From an uncultured Pseudomonadota bacterium (GTDB lineage: Bacteria; Myxococcota_A; UBA796; SXON01): a DNA stretch of 64,000 bases. The first letter of the stretch is position 1, and every line of letters begins with the position of its first letter. The stretch spans positions 1 to 64,000 of the forward strand of contig CAIQVJ010000110.1 of NCBI GenBank assembly GCA_903875225.1, in the 5' to 3' direction. Both the position numbers and the translations under genes were made by a program. The notes beneath the pieces are model-generated. The model was not told the DNA's origin. It saw nothing but the letters and a program-made list of their open reading frames with translations, and searched no databases. This document shows positions 44,668-53,027 of the stretch, in pieces.

Positions 44668-45650
44668 GTTTTTTTTGACAAATCGCGAATCCCCGGCCGC
44701 GTCGTCTGAACCGATGCGCTGCGTGATCGAAACCTGGCGTCGCATCGCTGTGCGGACCTCGTGGCCGGGTTGCCTGCCGGCCTTCGCCGCTTCGCTGCGG
44801 CGCCCGCCCGATGCGAGGCGCTCGTCGGGAACAGCGATGACCGACGTGGCCCCCCCCCGCGCTCGGGCTGGGCCCGACTTGTGTTGGTTCGTGTTGTTTC
44901 CGATCTCCAGTCAAGCCCTGCTTGCGATCAGGCGTGCATGGCGTTGAAGCTAACGTATTGGTTTGTGAATTGGCCATCGGCTCCCCACCTGTCCAGGCTG
45001 GTGAAGCTGCCGCTGCAGCTCGCGCAGAGACGCCCGGGCGAGACGGCTGTTGGTGGGGCGCCCTGGTTCTCGGGCGCTCACCCTGGGTCGGCAGCCTGCG
45101 CCACGGGGGCCGTGCCGTCCCGAGGTCCGGCCGACCGCGTGGGCAATGCGTTGGCTACGCGGTGGATCGGTCGGGTGGCATCCCACTATCGCTTGTCGCC
45201 GCGGTCCGGCCAGGGGTGGGGTGGTCGGCGTCGGCGGAGGTTCGGGCGCACGGGCCCTGGGGTGCAGGGGCGGGCCGCGGCTGGCTGCCTACGGTCCCGA
45301 TGTATGAGCACCGGTCGTTTGTGGCCGGTCCAGGGCGCGACGGCGACCGTGTCGCGTCGGCGTGGCTTTGCGTCGGCGAGGGGGCGACGGGCAGGCGGGG
45401 CGTTGGCGACGCCCCGAGGCTCGAGGCCGTAGCGGGTTCCCGGAGCGTACGCCGGAGGTGGCGGGCGGGTGCGGGCTGGGGGGCGGGCTGGGGAAGCTCG
45501 AATCTCCGACCGGCGCGGACGCGACGGGTTCGAGGGGAGCACAGCCGGTCACGTGCGCCGCCGCGTACCGCGCTACTTCTGCCGCCGGGCGATCGACGCT
45601 GTCCCTGCTGCCTTGACGGCTCCGGGCCGTATGGTTAGATGGGTGGGCAT
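44668..45650. other. Gene-poor 983-bp spacer between two tRNA genes
   Basis: No supportable gene was seen. The open frames here give arginine/proline/glycine-rich translations without domain-like pattern, typical of GC-rich noncoding DNA. A frame crossing tRNA-Thr gives the well-known spurious tRNA-derived peptide PDLNRRPAVYETAALPTE. The stretch may hold remnants of earlier integrations beside the tRNAs, but I found no repeat or recombinase fragment. Confidence 0.5.
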
Positions 45651-45727
45651 TCCCGCTTAGCTCAGTTGGTTAGAGCATCTGACTGTTAATCAGAGGGTCC
45701 CCTGTTCAAATCAGGGAGCGGGAGCCA
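45651..45727 (+). tRNA. tRNA-Asn (anticodon GTT), island attachment side
   Basis: A complete 77-nt cloverleaf. The acceptor stem TCCCGCT pairs with AGCGGGA. The anticodon stem TCTGA/TCAGA encloses CTGTTAA with GTT at 45685-45687. The T arm is CCCTG-TTCAAAT-CAGGG, the discriminator is G, and CCA is encoded. Its 3' half is overlapped on the other strand by the end of the serine recombinase gene, marking the left boundary of the island. Confidence 0.95.
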
Positions 45728-47365
45728 ACCATCACTCTCCGCGAACCCCTGGTGAATCGCCGGGTCGCCGCCGGAGTTCCCACCGCGTTCCCGGTGGCCC
45801 GCTCGACCGGGAACGTCACCGGGAACGGTGGGAACGTGGCCGCCCGCCGCGAGCCAGGCGTTCACGCGCCGCCCCTCGTGCATGGCGACCTCGATCTGGT
45901 CCGGGCCGACCAGCACGACCTCCTCGACCATGAGTCCGAGGAGCTCGCGCTTCTCAACCAGCGTCAGGTGTTCCCAAGCGGTGTTGAACCCGCGGATGGC
46001 CTGTACAACCACCTCGAGGTCGAGTTGGTCGGTCTCTCTCGCCGCCAGCTCACCTTCGGCCGCGCTGAGGGCGGTCCGGACCTGTCGCTGCCGCTCCTCG
46101 ACGGCGTCCAGCATTTGCCTGACGGTGGTGGTTGCGGCGATCCCAGCCGCCAGCGCCTTGCCCACCAGCTCCTCAGCCTCCCGCTGCGCGGCCGTCAGCT
46201 CTTTTCGGAGCTGATCCACCCGAACCCGCATCGGGCTGACCATCTCTTTTGCCATGCGATTGGCTTCCAGGACGGCCTCCGCCAGCCTGGCGGGTTCGTT
46301 CGCGGCTTCTCGGACAATGGCGAGGACTGCCTCGTCTACGCGCTCGGCCCGCATCTGCTTGACGTCGCAATGATGCCGGTCCTTCGTGCCCAGACCCACG
46401 CACCTGTAGTAGTGGTAGCGGCCGCCCTTTCCGTTCCCGGCTGACGGAGTCGCGGCTCCGCCACAGGCGCACCGAAGCAGCCCGGTCAGAAGGTAGTCGT
46501 ACCTGGCCCGCTGGATCCCGCTGCCCTTGTGCTTTTCGTTCGTCGCGATCACCGCCTGTACGCGGTCGAAGAGCTCGACATCCACAATGGGGGCGTGCTT
46601 CGCCGGGTACGACACCTCGCCGAGAGACACCTCGCCCAGGTAGATGCGGTTCGTCAGGATCTGACGGACACTATGCGGTGCGAACGGCCTGCCGCCGACT
46701 GCGCCTCTCCGTCGTGACGAGTACTCTTTTTGCCGATGCCCCTGGTCGTTCAACCAGCCGGCGAGCCGTGGCGCGCTCCGAAGCTCGACGTACTTGTGGA
46801 ACATCAAGACGACGAGTTCGGCTTCGGAGGGAACCACCTGGAGGTGGCCGCCGGCCACGGGGTCGTACCCGAGAGGCCTCGGACCGCCGTTCCACAGGCC
46901 ACGCTCGGCGCGCGATTTGATGGCCGCCTTCGTGCGCTCCCCCGTAGTCTCCCGCTCCAGCTGGGCGAAGACCAGCAGCAGGTTCAACATTGCCCGCCCC
47001 ATCGCATTGGTCGTGTCGAAGCGCTCTGTCACCGACACGAATGCGACGTCGTGCTCCTTGAACAGTTCGGTGAGCCGGTAGAAGTCCAGCAACGACCTCG
47101 AGAGCCGGTCCACTCGAGTCACCATCACCCGGGAGACGGTGCCGGCCTTGATCGCGGTCATCAGGGTGTGAAGCGCAGGCCGTTCCAACGATTTTGCCGA
47201 CTCACCCTCCCCGCGAAACACGCGGTACGGAGCAGATTCCTCACCATTCGCCACCAGATACGCCGCGAGGCGGGCCTCCTGGGTGTCCAGCGATCCCGCG
47301 TCGGCGTTGGCCTGCTGGTCGGTCGAGACCCGCGTATAGAAGGCGATGGTGCGGGCAGGCGGCAT
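45686..47365 (-). CDS. Large serine recombinase (island integrase)
   Basis: The 559-residue protein has an N-terminal resolvase catalytic domain with nucleophile Ser14 in YTRVSTDQQ and the arginine motif VTRVDRLSRS. A recombinase domain follows (RPLGYDPV, then SVRQILTNRIYLGEV). A zinc ribbon is marked by LRCACGG and HYYRCVG...HHCDVK, and a coiled coil covers about residues 395-450. The last 14 residues (LPLPDLNRGPSD) are antisense translation of tRNA-Asn, and the stop codon TAA is the complement of the anticodon loop. The preceding C-terminal region, with repeated Pro-Gly, looks non-homologous, so the natural C-terminus may have been altered by integration. Preceded by GGAG before ATG 47365. 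Confidence 0.92.
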   Translation of the reverse strand: MPPARTIAFYTRVSTDQQANADAGSLDTQEARLAAYLVANGEESAPYRVFRGEGESAKSLERPALHTLMTAIKAGTVSRVMVTRVDRLSRSLLDFYRLTELFKEHDVAFVSVTERFDTTNAMGRAMLNLLLVFAQLERETTGERTKAAIKSRAERGLWNGGPRPLGYDPVAGGHLQVVPSEAELVVLMFHKYVELRSAPRLAGWLNDQGHRQKEYSSRRRGAVGGRPFAPHSVRQILTNRIYLGEVSLGEVSYPAKHAPIVDVELFDRVQAVIATNEKHKGSGIQRARYDYLLTGLLRCACGGAATPSAGNGKGGRYHYYRCVGLGTKDRHHCDVKQMRAERVDEAVLAIVREAANEPARLAEAVLEANRMAKEMVSPMRVRVDQLRKELTAAQREAEELVGKALAAGIAATTTVRQMLDAVEERQRQVRTALSAAEGELAARETDQLDLEVVVQAIRGFNTAWEHLTLVEKRELLGLMVEEVVLVGPDQIEVAMHEGRRVNAWLAAGGHVPTVPGDVPGRAGHRERGGNSGGDPAIHQGFAESDGWLPLPDLNRGPSD

Positions 47366-47383
47366 GGAGCGCTCCGTTCGTGT

Positions 47384-47402
47384 AAATGGAGTGGTACCAT
47401 TT
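47384..47402. repeat. Inverted repeat upstream of the recombinase
   Basis: AAATGG and CCATTT arms, 7 bp apart, flank a GGTACC core between the recombinase start and the DUF927-like gene stop. It could be an operator or recombinase binding site; evidence is position and symmetry only. Confidence 0.3.
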
Positions 47403-47416
47403 TCCGCGCGCCGGAG

Positions 47417-49192
47417 CTACCCGCAATCCTCGGGGGTCCGGTGAATGGCCCAGGTAGAAACCGGACCTCCCCCGTAGAGGACTCTCTTCTTCTTCGTCCG
47501 TCGACCCCTGTCGACCTCATGCAGCAAGCCCAGGCGTGCGAGGTCCTCTGCGATGCTCGCCGCCGGCTTGAGGCGTGACGCCGCCTCGGGCAGGTGATGG
47601 CGCAGAACACTCAGGGCGACCTCAGGCATGAGGTACTGGACGCCGGCCTCCTCACGGCCGATGCAATCCCCTTTCGATTGGCGTGTCCCGGACGCTTCGC
47701 TGACCAGCCAGGCCACCCCCATGCTTAGCGCTTGATCGACCAGCTCCAGGAAGGACTCTGCTGGTGAACCAGCCTCAACCTCGTCGATCGCCGCCCGACC
47801 CTGTTCGATCAAGACGTCGCTCAAGGCCGCGGCGGTCGAGGGCAACTCGATCCCGGAGGGCCCGAGCACCGAGGTCCAGACGTTGCACCCAACCAGGACG
47901 GCCGCTATGGACCTCGCCAGCCGAACACCATTAGTTGACGTCCCCAACCTCGTGGTACACCGCTCCACTTCGCGGTGGTACGCCGACAAGAGCTGATCCC
48001 AAGGGGCCTGCGCCAGGAGTGCGTCCGCCAATGATCGCGTCAGCAGCGGCAGCCCGCTCCGGAGGTCCTCCAGCCGAAGCATCGCCGCGGTGTCCCGGGC
48101 CGCCTCCGGGATCTTCAGCACGAGCAGGCGGGCCAGAGCCGACGCCTCCTGGGTGGGGAGGTCCTCCCCCTCGAAGAAGAGGGTCGTGCGACTCGGTCGG
48201 CCACCGAGCCCGGCACCTGACACGTCCATCCGTCGGCGGTGCCCGCGATCCGCGGCGCGCTGAAGCAACCCCAGCCACTTCGCGGCGCCGCCTTCGCCAA
48301 GGATCGAAACCTTGACGTCCCCGACCACCATGGTGCACCCGCGGTACCAGTACGCCTCTTCCTCGACCGCCAGGGCGGTACTCCCGAACGAGATCGCTGA
48401 TTTTCGGGCTCCGAAATCGCCGAAAAAGCTCTGGACGAGTCCGGCATGGGTACTCTTTCCAGTGCCGGATCGACCGAGGAGGAACGGCAGCACCGGGCTG
48501 ACGACCGTGCTCCGGGCCTCAAGCACCGGGCAGACGACGCTCCAGGCGACGATGCCGAGGAGCGCACGTACGAGCGGCCCGTCTTTGGTGACGGTCGGCC
48601 AAAGATTCATCAGGTCGGCAGCGACCGCGAGCGCGCGGCTCGGATTGGGTTCCGGCAGGCCGAGGTGATGGGCGGAGGACCCGAGAGGCGGGCCGAATCG
48701 CACCCCGGAGTTCGGGAATGAGCCCGCCTGCATGACGAACTGGTCCCCGCGGTCTGTGAACCCGAAGTCGTGGGAGTAGACGAGATCGCGGGGTGTCGAT
48801 GCCGCGAGCCAGGCTTCGACCACGGCCCGCAACTTTCCCGCGGGGTCGCGAAACCGTGTCCCGAGCATCGCGGCGAGCTGACGATTGAGCTGCCTCGCGT
48901 CGCCGAGCAGGGCGGCTGGGAACTCGAACGGCGTTGGCGCCATGCCGCTCCCGGTCACGACGCCGCGAACCAGGTGCCCCTCGGGGCGCTGGACATTTTC
49001 CTCGAACCGAAGCACGAACGGCAAGAGTTGAATCGGCCCGGCCTTCGTCTGCTCGAACGTGGCGTTCGCAGTGACGAAGATCGCCCCGACCGCGCGCGAG
49101 GTGGAGGGCGGACTCCGAAGGGCCTCGTCGATCACGCCTCTCAGGTCCCCGCCGTCGGCCAGGAGATCAGCGACGTCCCGTTTTTTGGTCAC
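47417..49192 (-). CDS. DUF927-like superfamily ATPase/helicase of the island
   Basis: The 591-residue protein has a Walker A motif LLGRSGTGKSTHAG near residues 239-250 and a Walker B-like strand TMVVGDVKV. A long helical C-terminal part with winged-helix character ends it. The arrangement after a primase gene resembles DUF927/SF3-type ATPases of plasmid and phage replication modules. A phosphoenolpyruvate-carboxykinase-like Walker fold is a less likely alternative. The GTG at 49192 overlaps the primase stop (GTGA). The longer open frame to 49357 runs inside the primase gene and is not preferred. It probably unwinds DNA at an element origin. Confidence 0.65.
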   Translation of the reverse strand: MTKKRDVADLLADGGDLRGVIDEALRSPPSTSRAVGAIFVTANATFEQTKAGPIQLLPFVLRFEENVQRPEGHLVRGVVTGSGMAPTPFEFPAALLGDARQLNRQLAAMLGTRFRDPAGKLRAVVEAWLAASTPRDLVYSHDFGFTDRGDQFVMQAGSFPNSGVRFGPPLGSSAHHLGLPEPNPSRALAVAADLMNLWPTVTKDGPLVRALLGIVAWSVVCPVLEARSTVVSPVLPFLLGRSGTGKSTHAGLVQSFFGDFGARKSAISFGSTALAVEEEAYWYRGCTMVVGDVKVSILGEGGAAKWLGLLQRAADRGHRRRMDVSGAGLGGRPSRTTLFFEGEDLPTQEASALARLLVLKIPEAARDTAAMLRLEDLRSGLPLLTRSLADALLAQAPWDQLLSAYHREVERCTTRLGTSTNGVRLARSIAAVLVGCNVWTSVLGPSGIELPSTAAALSDVLIEQGRAAIDEVEAGSPAESFLELVDQALSMGVAWLVSEASGTRQSKGDCIGREEAGVQYLMPEVALSVLRHHLPEAASRLKPAASIAEDLARLGLLHEVDRGRRTKKKRVLYGGGPVSTWAIHRTPEDCG

Positions 49193-50232
49193 TCGCGTCC
49201 TCCGACCGTACCACGGTGAACTCGCTTGTCCGGCAAGGCTGCAACGATCTCGGCGAAGTACCGGTCGCCGGTCGGGTCCTCGTCGACCAAGGCAACGACC
49301 GGGGGCGGCGAGGCCCCCCACCTGATGCGCCGGAGCGCACCAAACGATCCGTTGCACGCACCGATGACTGCGTGGTCGGTCGAGCCAACGCGGCGAGACC
49401 AGGCCGCGGCCGCCAGCCAGCTTGTCAACCCCTCGCAGACGAGCACGACGGCCACTTGGGTCCGCTCGCCACGCATCATGGCCAAGGCGGTCTCGTCCGC
49501 GAACAACAGGCCGGCCGCGGCATACCGCTGCTTCGGAGGCGACTTGGGCCAGACAGTCTTTGGCAGACGATCGCCGTTTGGTAGGTCCAGGGTGATGACC
49601 CCCCGCGCGTGAAGGCTGGCGAGGTCACCGCTCGGCTCGTACCCGCGGACGAGGAGCCGCCAGATCCTGGCCCACCCGCGAGGCCACCAGCAGGGCCAGT
49701 CGAACGTGTTGGCGTCCGGGGTCGCCCGCGCGAGGCCTCCACCGTCGATCTGCTGCACAACGGGGGCCAGCCCCTTCCGGACAAGGAAGGATGTGAAGTC
49801 GGCGTCGTGGGCGGGACCATCTGCCATGACCGGCGCAAGGGGACCTGAGGCGTCCCAGAGCGCCTGGACTTCGGAGCGCGGGGGCCGCCCCGGGAGCCCG
49901 GGCGCGGAGGCCAGCACCGTGCTTTTGGGGCGGGCGGTACCCCCGTCGGCCTGAAACCAGGCACGGATCGACCGGCGCCGGTCAGGATCAAGGTGGGTCA
50001 AGCCCTGCCCCGCCAACGCGAACGCGACGTAGTCGATCGAGCTACCGCCAGCGCCGCACTTGAAGCAGCGCCAGCCCATGCCATCCGCCGTCAGGCCCGC
50101 GGGGAGCCGACGGGCATCGCGTTTGTCAGCCCGGCATGCCGGGCACGGGACGCCTCGTCGCCCGAGAGCCTCCCAGCCCAATCGCCCGACCACCGCCTCG
50201 ACCGGACAGCGGGCGTCATCAATCCAGGTCAT
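49189..50232 (-). CDS. CHC2 zinc-finger / Toprim primase-like protein
   Basis: The 347-residue protein has an N-terminal zinc finger with Cys30, Cys33, Cys56 and Cys59 (CPAC and CFKC). A spacer and a Toprim-type core follow: VVLVCEGLTSWLAA (near residues 261-274, containing the catalytic Glu) and VALVDEDPTGD (near 313-323, containing the DxD pair). This is the layout of DnaG-like primases of plasmids and phages, shorter than chromosomal DnaG (about 600 aa). It probably primes replication of the element together with the downstream ATPase. It overlaps the small upstream ORF by 14 nt and the downstream gene by 4 nt. Confidence 0.8.
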   Translation of the reverse strand: MTWIDDARCPVEAVVGRLGWEALGRRGVPCPACRADKRDARRLPAGLTADGMGWRCFKCGAGGSSIDYVAFALAGQGLTHLDPDRRRSIRAWFQADGGTARPKSTVLASAPGLPGRPPRSEVQALWDASGPLAPVMADGPAHDADFTSFLVRKGLAPVVQQIDGGGLARATPDANTFDWPCWWPRGWARIWRLLVRGYEPSGDLASLHARGVITLDLPNGDRLPKTVWPKSPPKQRYAAAGLLFADETALAMMRGERTQVAVVLVCEGLTSWLAAAAWSRRVGSTDHAVIGACNGSFGALRRIRWGASPPPVVALVDEDPTGDRYFAEIVAALPDKRVHRGTVGGRE

Positions 50233-50434
50233 CTGGGACCTCGTGATGGTCGGGCTCGGGCGTCCGGGGCGCGGCCACGGTTGTCGCCGCGCGGATCGCG
50301 CCGCGGGCGATCAGCCGCGCCACCGCCGTACGCCGACGCGCACGCTCCCGATCCGCAGCCTCACCAAGCGCACCCGCGTCCGCACCGTCAGGCGCAGGCG
50401 AACTGTCGGTGGTTGTACGGGGTTTTCGAGACAT
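50219..50434 (-). CDS. Small basic/acidic protein upstream of the primase
   Basis: The 71-residue ORF starts at ATG 50434 (MSRKPRTTTDSS) and has an Arg-rich helix (RERARRRTAVARLIARGAIRA, split here as RERARRRTAVAR and LIARGAIRA) and an acidic end (HHEVPDDLD). No family is recognised. The 14-nt overlap with the primase gene and the position at the head of the operon suggest a real gene, perhaps a regulator or accessory replication factor. The longer frame above it runs through the divergent XRE gene. Confidence 0.45.
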   Translation of the reverse strand: MSRKPRTTTDSSPAPDGADAGALGEAADRERARRRTAVARLIARGAIRAATTVAAPRTPEPDHHEVPDDLD

Positions 50435-50468
50435 CGGGTTCGGGTCGTGCGGGCTGGATGAGGTTCGG

Positions 50469-50499
50469 TTGACGAGCTTTGGTAAGCGCGGCGTATTAT
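50469..50499 (+). promoter_or_regulatory. Candidate promoter for the first XRE regulator
   Basis: TTGACG (50469-50474) and TATTAT (50494-50499) are separated by 19 bp in the spacer between the divergent primase operon and XRE gene. The -10 box overlaps the first ATG (50498). Transcription from it would therefore make the ATG at 50513 the likely start, nearly leaderless. Confidence 0.45.
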
Positions 50500-51031
50500 G
50501 TTCGCATCGACCATGCCGCCCACCCCGTTCGAAAACCGCTTCATCGACGCCGGGACGATCCTCGGGCGCTGCGTGTTCACCGTGCGGCGAGCGGCGAACC
50601 TCTCGCAGCACGAGCTCGCAGCCGAGCTGCAGATCACGGCCCCCGCGCTCAGCCAGCTTGAGCGTGGGCACACCGTGCCGACCTTTCGACTCCTCATCCA
50701 GCTCGGCCACGTTCTTCGTGATCATGCTGTGGTCAGCGACGCTTCTGGTCTGCTGAGCCTGTTTGAGATCACCGCGCAGCGCCTGAAGGACGAGGGAGCG
50801 GAAGTCGTCAACGGGCCGCTCACGCCAGGCGAGCTAACGGTGGACGAGGGCGCCCTCGACCGCTTGATCGGTCGGCTCTACGACGATTCCCGTGCTCCGG
50901 CTGTGAAGCCCGACCTCTGGTACGCGCAGGCCGACGCCCGGGCCGACGCACGGTACAGGATGCTTCCCGTCCATCAGGTGATCACGCTGGACGGCGACCG
51001 GGTTCACACCTGGCGTCGGAGAGGGCGCTGA
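50498..51031 (+). CDS. XRE-family regulator with extended C-terminal domain
   Basis: The product is 177 residues from ATG 50498, or 172 from ATG 50513, which the promoter position favours. A Cro/CI helix-turn-helix covers about residues 28-80 (LSQHELAAELQITAPALSQLERG). The C-terminal half is of unknown fold, ending HTWRRRGR. Divergent from the primase operon with a 63-bp spacer, so it probably represses that operon and itself, as in phage and integrative-element control regions. The next gene starts 1 bp after the stop. Confidence 0.78.
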   Translation: MFASTMPPTPFENRFIDAGTILGRCVFTVRRAANLSQHELAAELQITAPALSQLERGHTVPTFRLLIQLGHVLRDHAVVSDASGLLSLFEITAQRLKDEGAEVVNGPLTPGELTVDEGALDRLIGRLYDDSRAPAVKPDLWYAQADARADARYRMLPVHQVITLDGDRVHTWRRRGR

Positions 51032-51032
51032 G

Positions 51033-51641
51033 ATGGCCGATGTCGATGACGATGGCATGGACGTGCTGTGCGCGCTCCCATCCTGCGGCAGGCGGTTCAC
51101 GCCACGACGCGCTGACGCGCGGTACTGTGGCGGCGCTTGTCGCGCGCAGGCCAGTCGAGAGCGACGGGAGTTGGGTGCCGTGGCCAAGGTCCCTGGGCCA
51201 GCCGCCCGCTCGGAGCAACGGGAGCGGGGTGGTCGGGTCCCGTCACCGCCACCGCCCGGACGGCCCCGGCGATACCAAAGGGGCGCCTCGCCTCGATCCT
51301 CCGATCACGACATCTGGGACGAGATTCGCGCCTTGCGTGCCGAGTTGACCGCCGATCGTGCGGAGCGCGAGTCGCAGGGCGAAATCTGCTCGAACTGGCG
51401 GGAACAGAGCGACGAGCGCTCCTTTCTCGCCGAAGGCAGGTTCGACGAAGCGATCTTGCGGCTCACGAAGGCCACGACGGTCGTGATGCGCCGGGTGACG
51501 AGTCTGCAAAGGAGGAACCCGGTTGCTGGCGACGGGGAACGCGACGAGCATGAGGCCGCGATCCTTGAGATCATCAGGCGCCTGAAGAAGGTCGAGGCCC
51601 AGGTCGAGACGCTCTCCGGTGCGGTGTTGCGCTTCCTCTGA
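51033..51641 (+). CDS. Zinc-finger and coiled-coil protein of unknown function
   Basis: The 202-residue protein has an N-terminal treble-clef-like finger (CALPSCGRRFTPRR, then YCGGACR), near residues 13-38. It resembles the small FCS/DUF2256-type fingers found beside plasmid and phage genes. A disordered Pro/Arg linker (about 50-90) and a long helix with coiled-coil heptads (about 95-200, RRLKKVEAQVETLSG) follow. No enzymatic motif. It is tightly linked to the XRE gene upstream and lies 28 bp before the nuclease-like gene, so the three are likely co-expressed. Confidence 0.6.
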   Translation: MADVDDDGMDVLCALPSCGRRFTPRRADARYCGGACRAQASRERRELGAVAKVPGPAARSEQRERGGRVPSPPPPGRPRRYQRGASPRSSDHDIWDEIRALRAELTADRAERESQGEICSNWREQSDERSFLAEGRFDEAILRLTKATTVVMRRVTSLQRRNPVAGDGERDEHEAAILEIIRRLKKVEAQVETLSGAVLRFL

Positions 51642-51669
51642 CGACGGGCGCGGTTACCTCGCGCCGCTC

Positions 51670-53022
51670 ATGGCCCGACCACCCAAAGCGCAGCCGGCGG
51701 ACGTCTTGGTGGCGCTTCAGGCAGCTGTGCTCAAGGGCGCCCTCCTGGAAGAGGTGGCGAGCGGCCTGCTTCGTGATCTCGGGTTCGACGGTATCCGGCG
51801 GCAACGCTCAGGCAGCCAGTACGGTTTCGACCTTTCGGCGACGCGCCAGGGACCGGACGGTCCGGAGCGCTGGGTATTCGAGTGCAAGAACCTCAGCGGC
51901 GACGTCACGATGAACGACCTCGCTCCGAAGCTCATCTGGCACGACGGTGGGACCCTCGACGCCTTCGTGCTCATCAGCGTCACCGACGTGTCCAACGATG
52001 TGCTCCACTTTCTTGAGCAGCACTCGCTCCCGATGGAAATCCAGGTCTGGTCCGGCGAGGCGCTCGCGCGAATGGTTGCTGGAAGCGCTCGGGCCCTCGC
52101 CCGCCTCGGGTTGAGCTCCAGACCCTGGACGGGTCCAGCACCCCAGCGGTTGCGATTCCCCTCGAGCGGGCCTGTGTCGCTCGACGTCGTTCACCACGAT
52201 CATCCACCGGGGTCTTTCCACTACGTCGTTCTGGACGACGCTTCGGTCGCGAAGAGCTACGTCCACGACGGGCGATTTGTCCTCGATCTCTTCCTTGGGC
52301 GCAGAGTCGCGGGATCGGTGGTGGTGCGGTCCATCGACGTGATTCCCACCCGGCATCACGTGCCCTCCGGGCGGGTGCTGTGGCTGCTCAAGCCGAAGGG
52401 CCTGTTCGAGCCGCATCGGGTCGAGTTTTCGCTCTCGCCCACGCTTGCCCGCACGCCGTTGCTCGGCAGCACCTGGCTGTCGCTTGACAGCCCGCAAGAC
52501 GGGTGCCTGCAGGCGATCCTTCAGGCCGTTGAGGCACCCGGACTCTACGAGTTTCACATCGAGGCGTTGGCCGGCAGCGCGTCGGGGGCGACGGCCTGTC
52601 GATCGGCGACCTTCCTGCTTCACGAGCCGGCCCCGGACGCGAACCTGCTCAAGCTGGTGGTCCGCGGCAGGCACTTCGACACCGGGGCGCAGGCGGTGCT
52701 CGACTTGCCAGACACCCAGTGGGACCTGCTCCGAAGGGAGTCGCAGCGCGAGGACTCAGCGCTGTTTCTCGGCCCCACTGGCTACGAGATCCAGCAGGGC
52801 GTTCGTGACGAGACCTGGTTGATCCGGCGTCAACGGCTCATCGCCACCGAGCATGGGATGGCGGCCCGCGACAACGACCCGAGCGAGGTTTTCATGCGCC
52901 TCGGCGGCCATGTCGATGAACAGCGATACACCTTGAGCACCGCGCTGAGTCGTGCTCGGGGCACACATCCCTCGTTCACGCTGCTTGAGCGGCAACTGGA
53001 ACGCCGCGGATTCCGGCGCTGA
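51670..53022 (+). CDS. PD-(D/E)XK nuclease-fold protein of unknown system
   Basis: From ATG 51670 the product is 450 aa. The N-terminal 150 residues look like an Mrr-type restriction nuclease. They have VASGLLRDLGFDGIRRQRSG, Asp54 in YGFDLS and Glu71-x-Lys73 in VFECKN, giving the D...ExK active site. The C-terminal 300 residues are beta-rich with repeated Leu/His motifs (DVVHHDHPPGSFHYVV) and match nothing I recognise. They may form a sensor or effector-binding part. The frame is open to 51619, which would overlap the previous gene. It ends 5 bp before the convergent XRE gene. It is probably a defence or competition gene of the island; no partner methylase is adjacent. Confidence 0.6.
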   Translation: MARPPKAQPADVLVALQAAVLKGALLEEVASGLLRDLGFDGIRRQRSGSQYGFDLSATRQGPDGPERWVFECKNLSGDVTMNDLAPKLIWHDGGTLDAFVLISVTDVSNDVLHFLEQHSLPMEIQVWSGEALARMVAGSARALARLGLSSRPWTGPAPQRLRFPSSGPVSLDVVHHDHPPGSFHYVVLDDASVAKSYVHDGRFVLDLFLGRRVAGSVVVRSIDVIPTRHHVPSGRVLWLLKPKGLFEPHRVEFSLSPTLARTPLLGSTWLSLDSPQDGCLQAILQAVEAPGLYEFHIEALAGSASGATACRSATFLLHEPAPDANLLKLVVRGRHFDTGAQAVLDLPDTQWDLLRRESQREDSALFLGPTGYEIQQGVRDETWLIRRQRLIATEHGMAARDNDPSEVFMRLGGHVDEQRYTLSTALSRARGTHPSFTLLERQLERRGFRR

Positions 53023-53027
53023 CGGGA

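Noticed and set aside
44467-44745. ORF giving PDLNRRPAVYETAALPTELL
   Set aside because: This is antisense translation of the tRNA-Thr gene, a well-known false protein family.
44761-45432. 223-codon plus-strand ORF in the inter-tRNA spacer
   Set aside because: It lacks codon-position bias, domain or ribosome-binding site. Overlapping frames are equally open.
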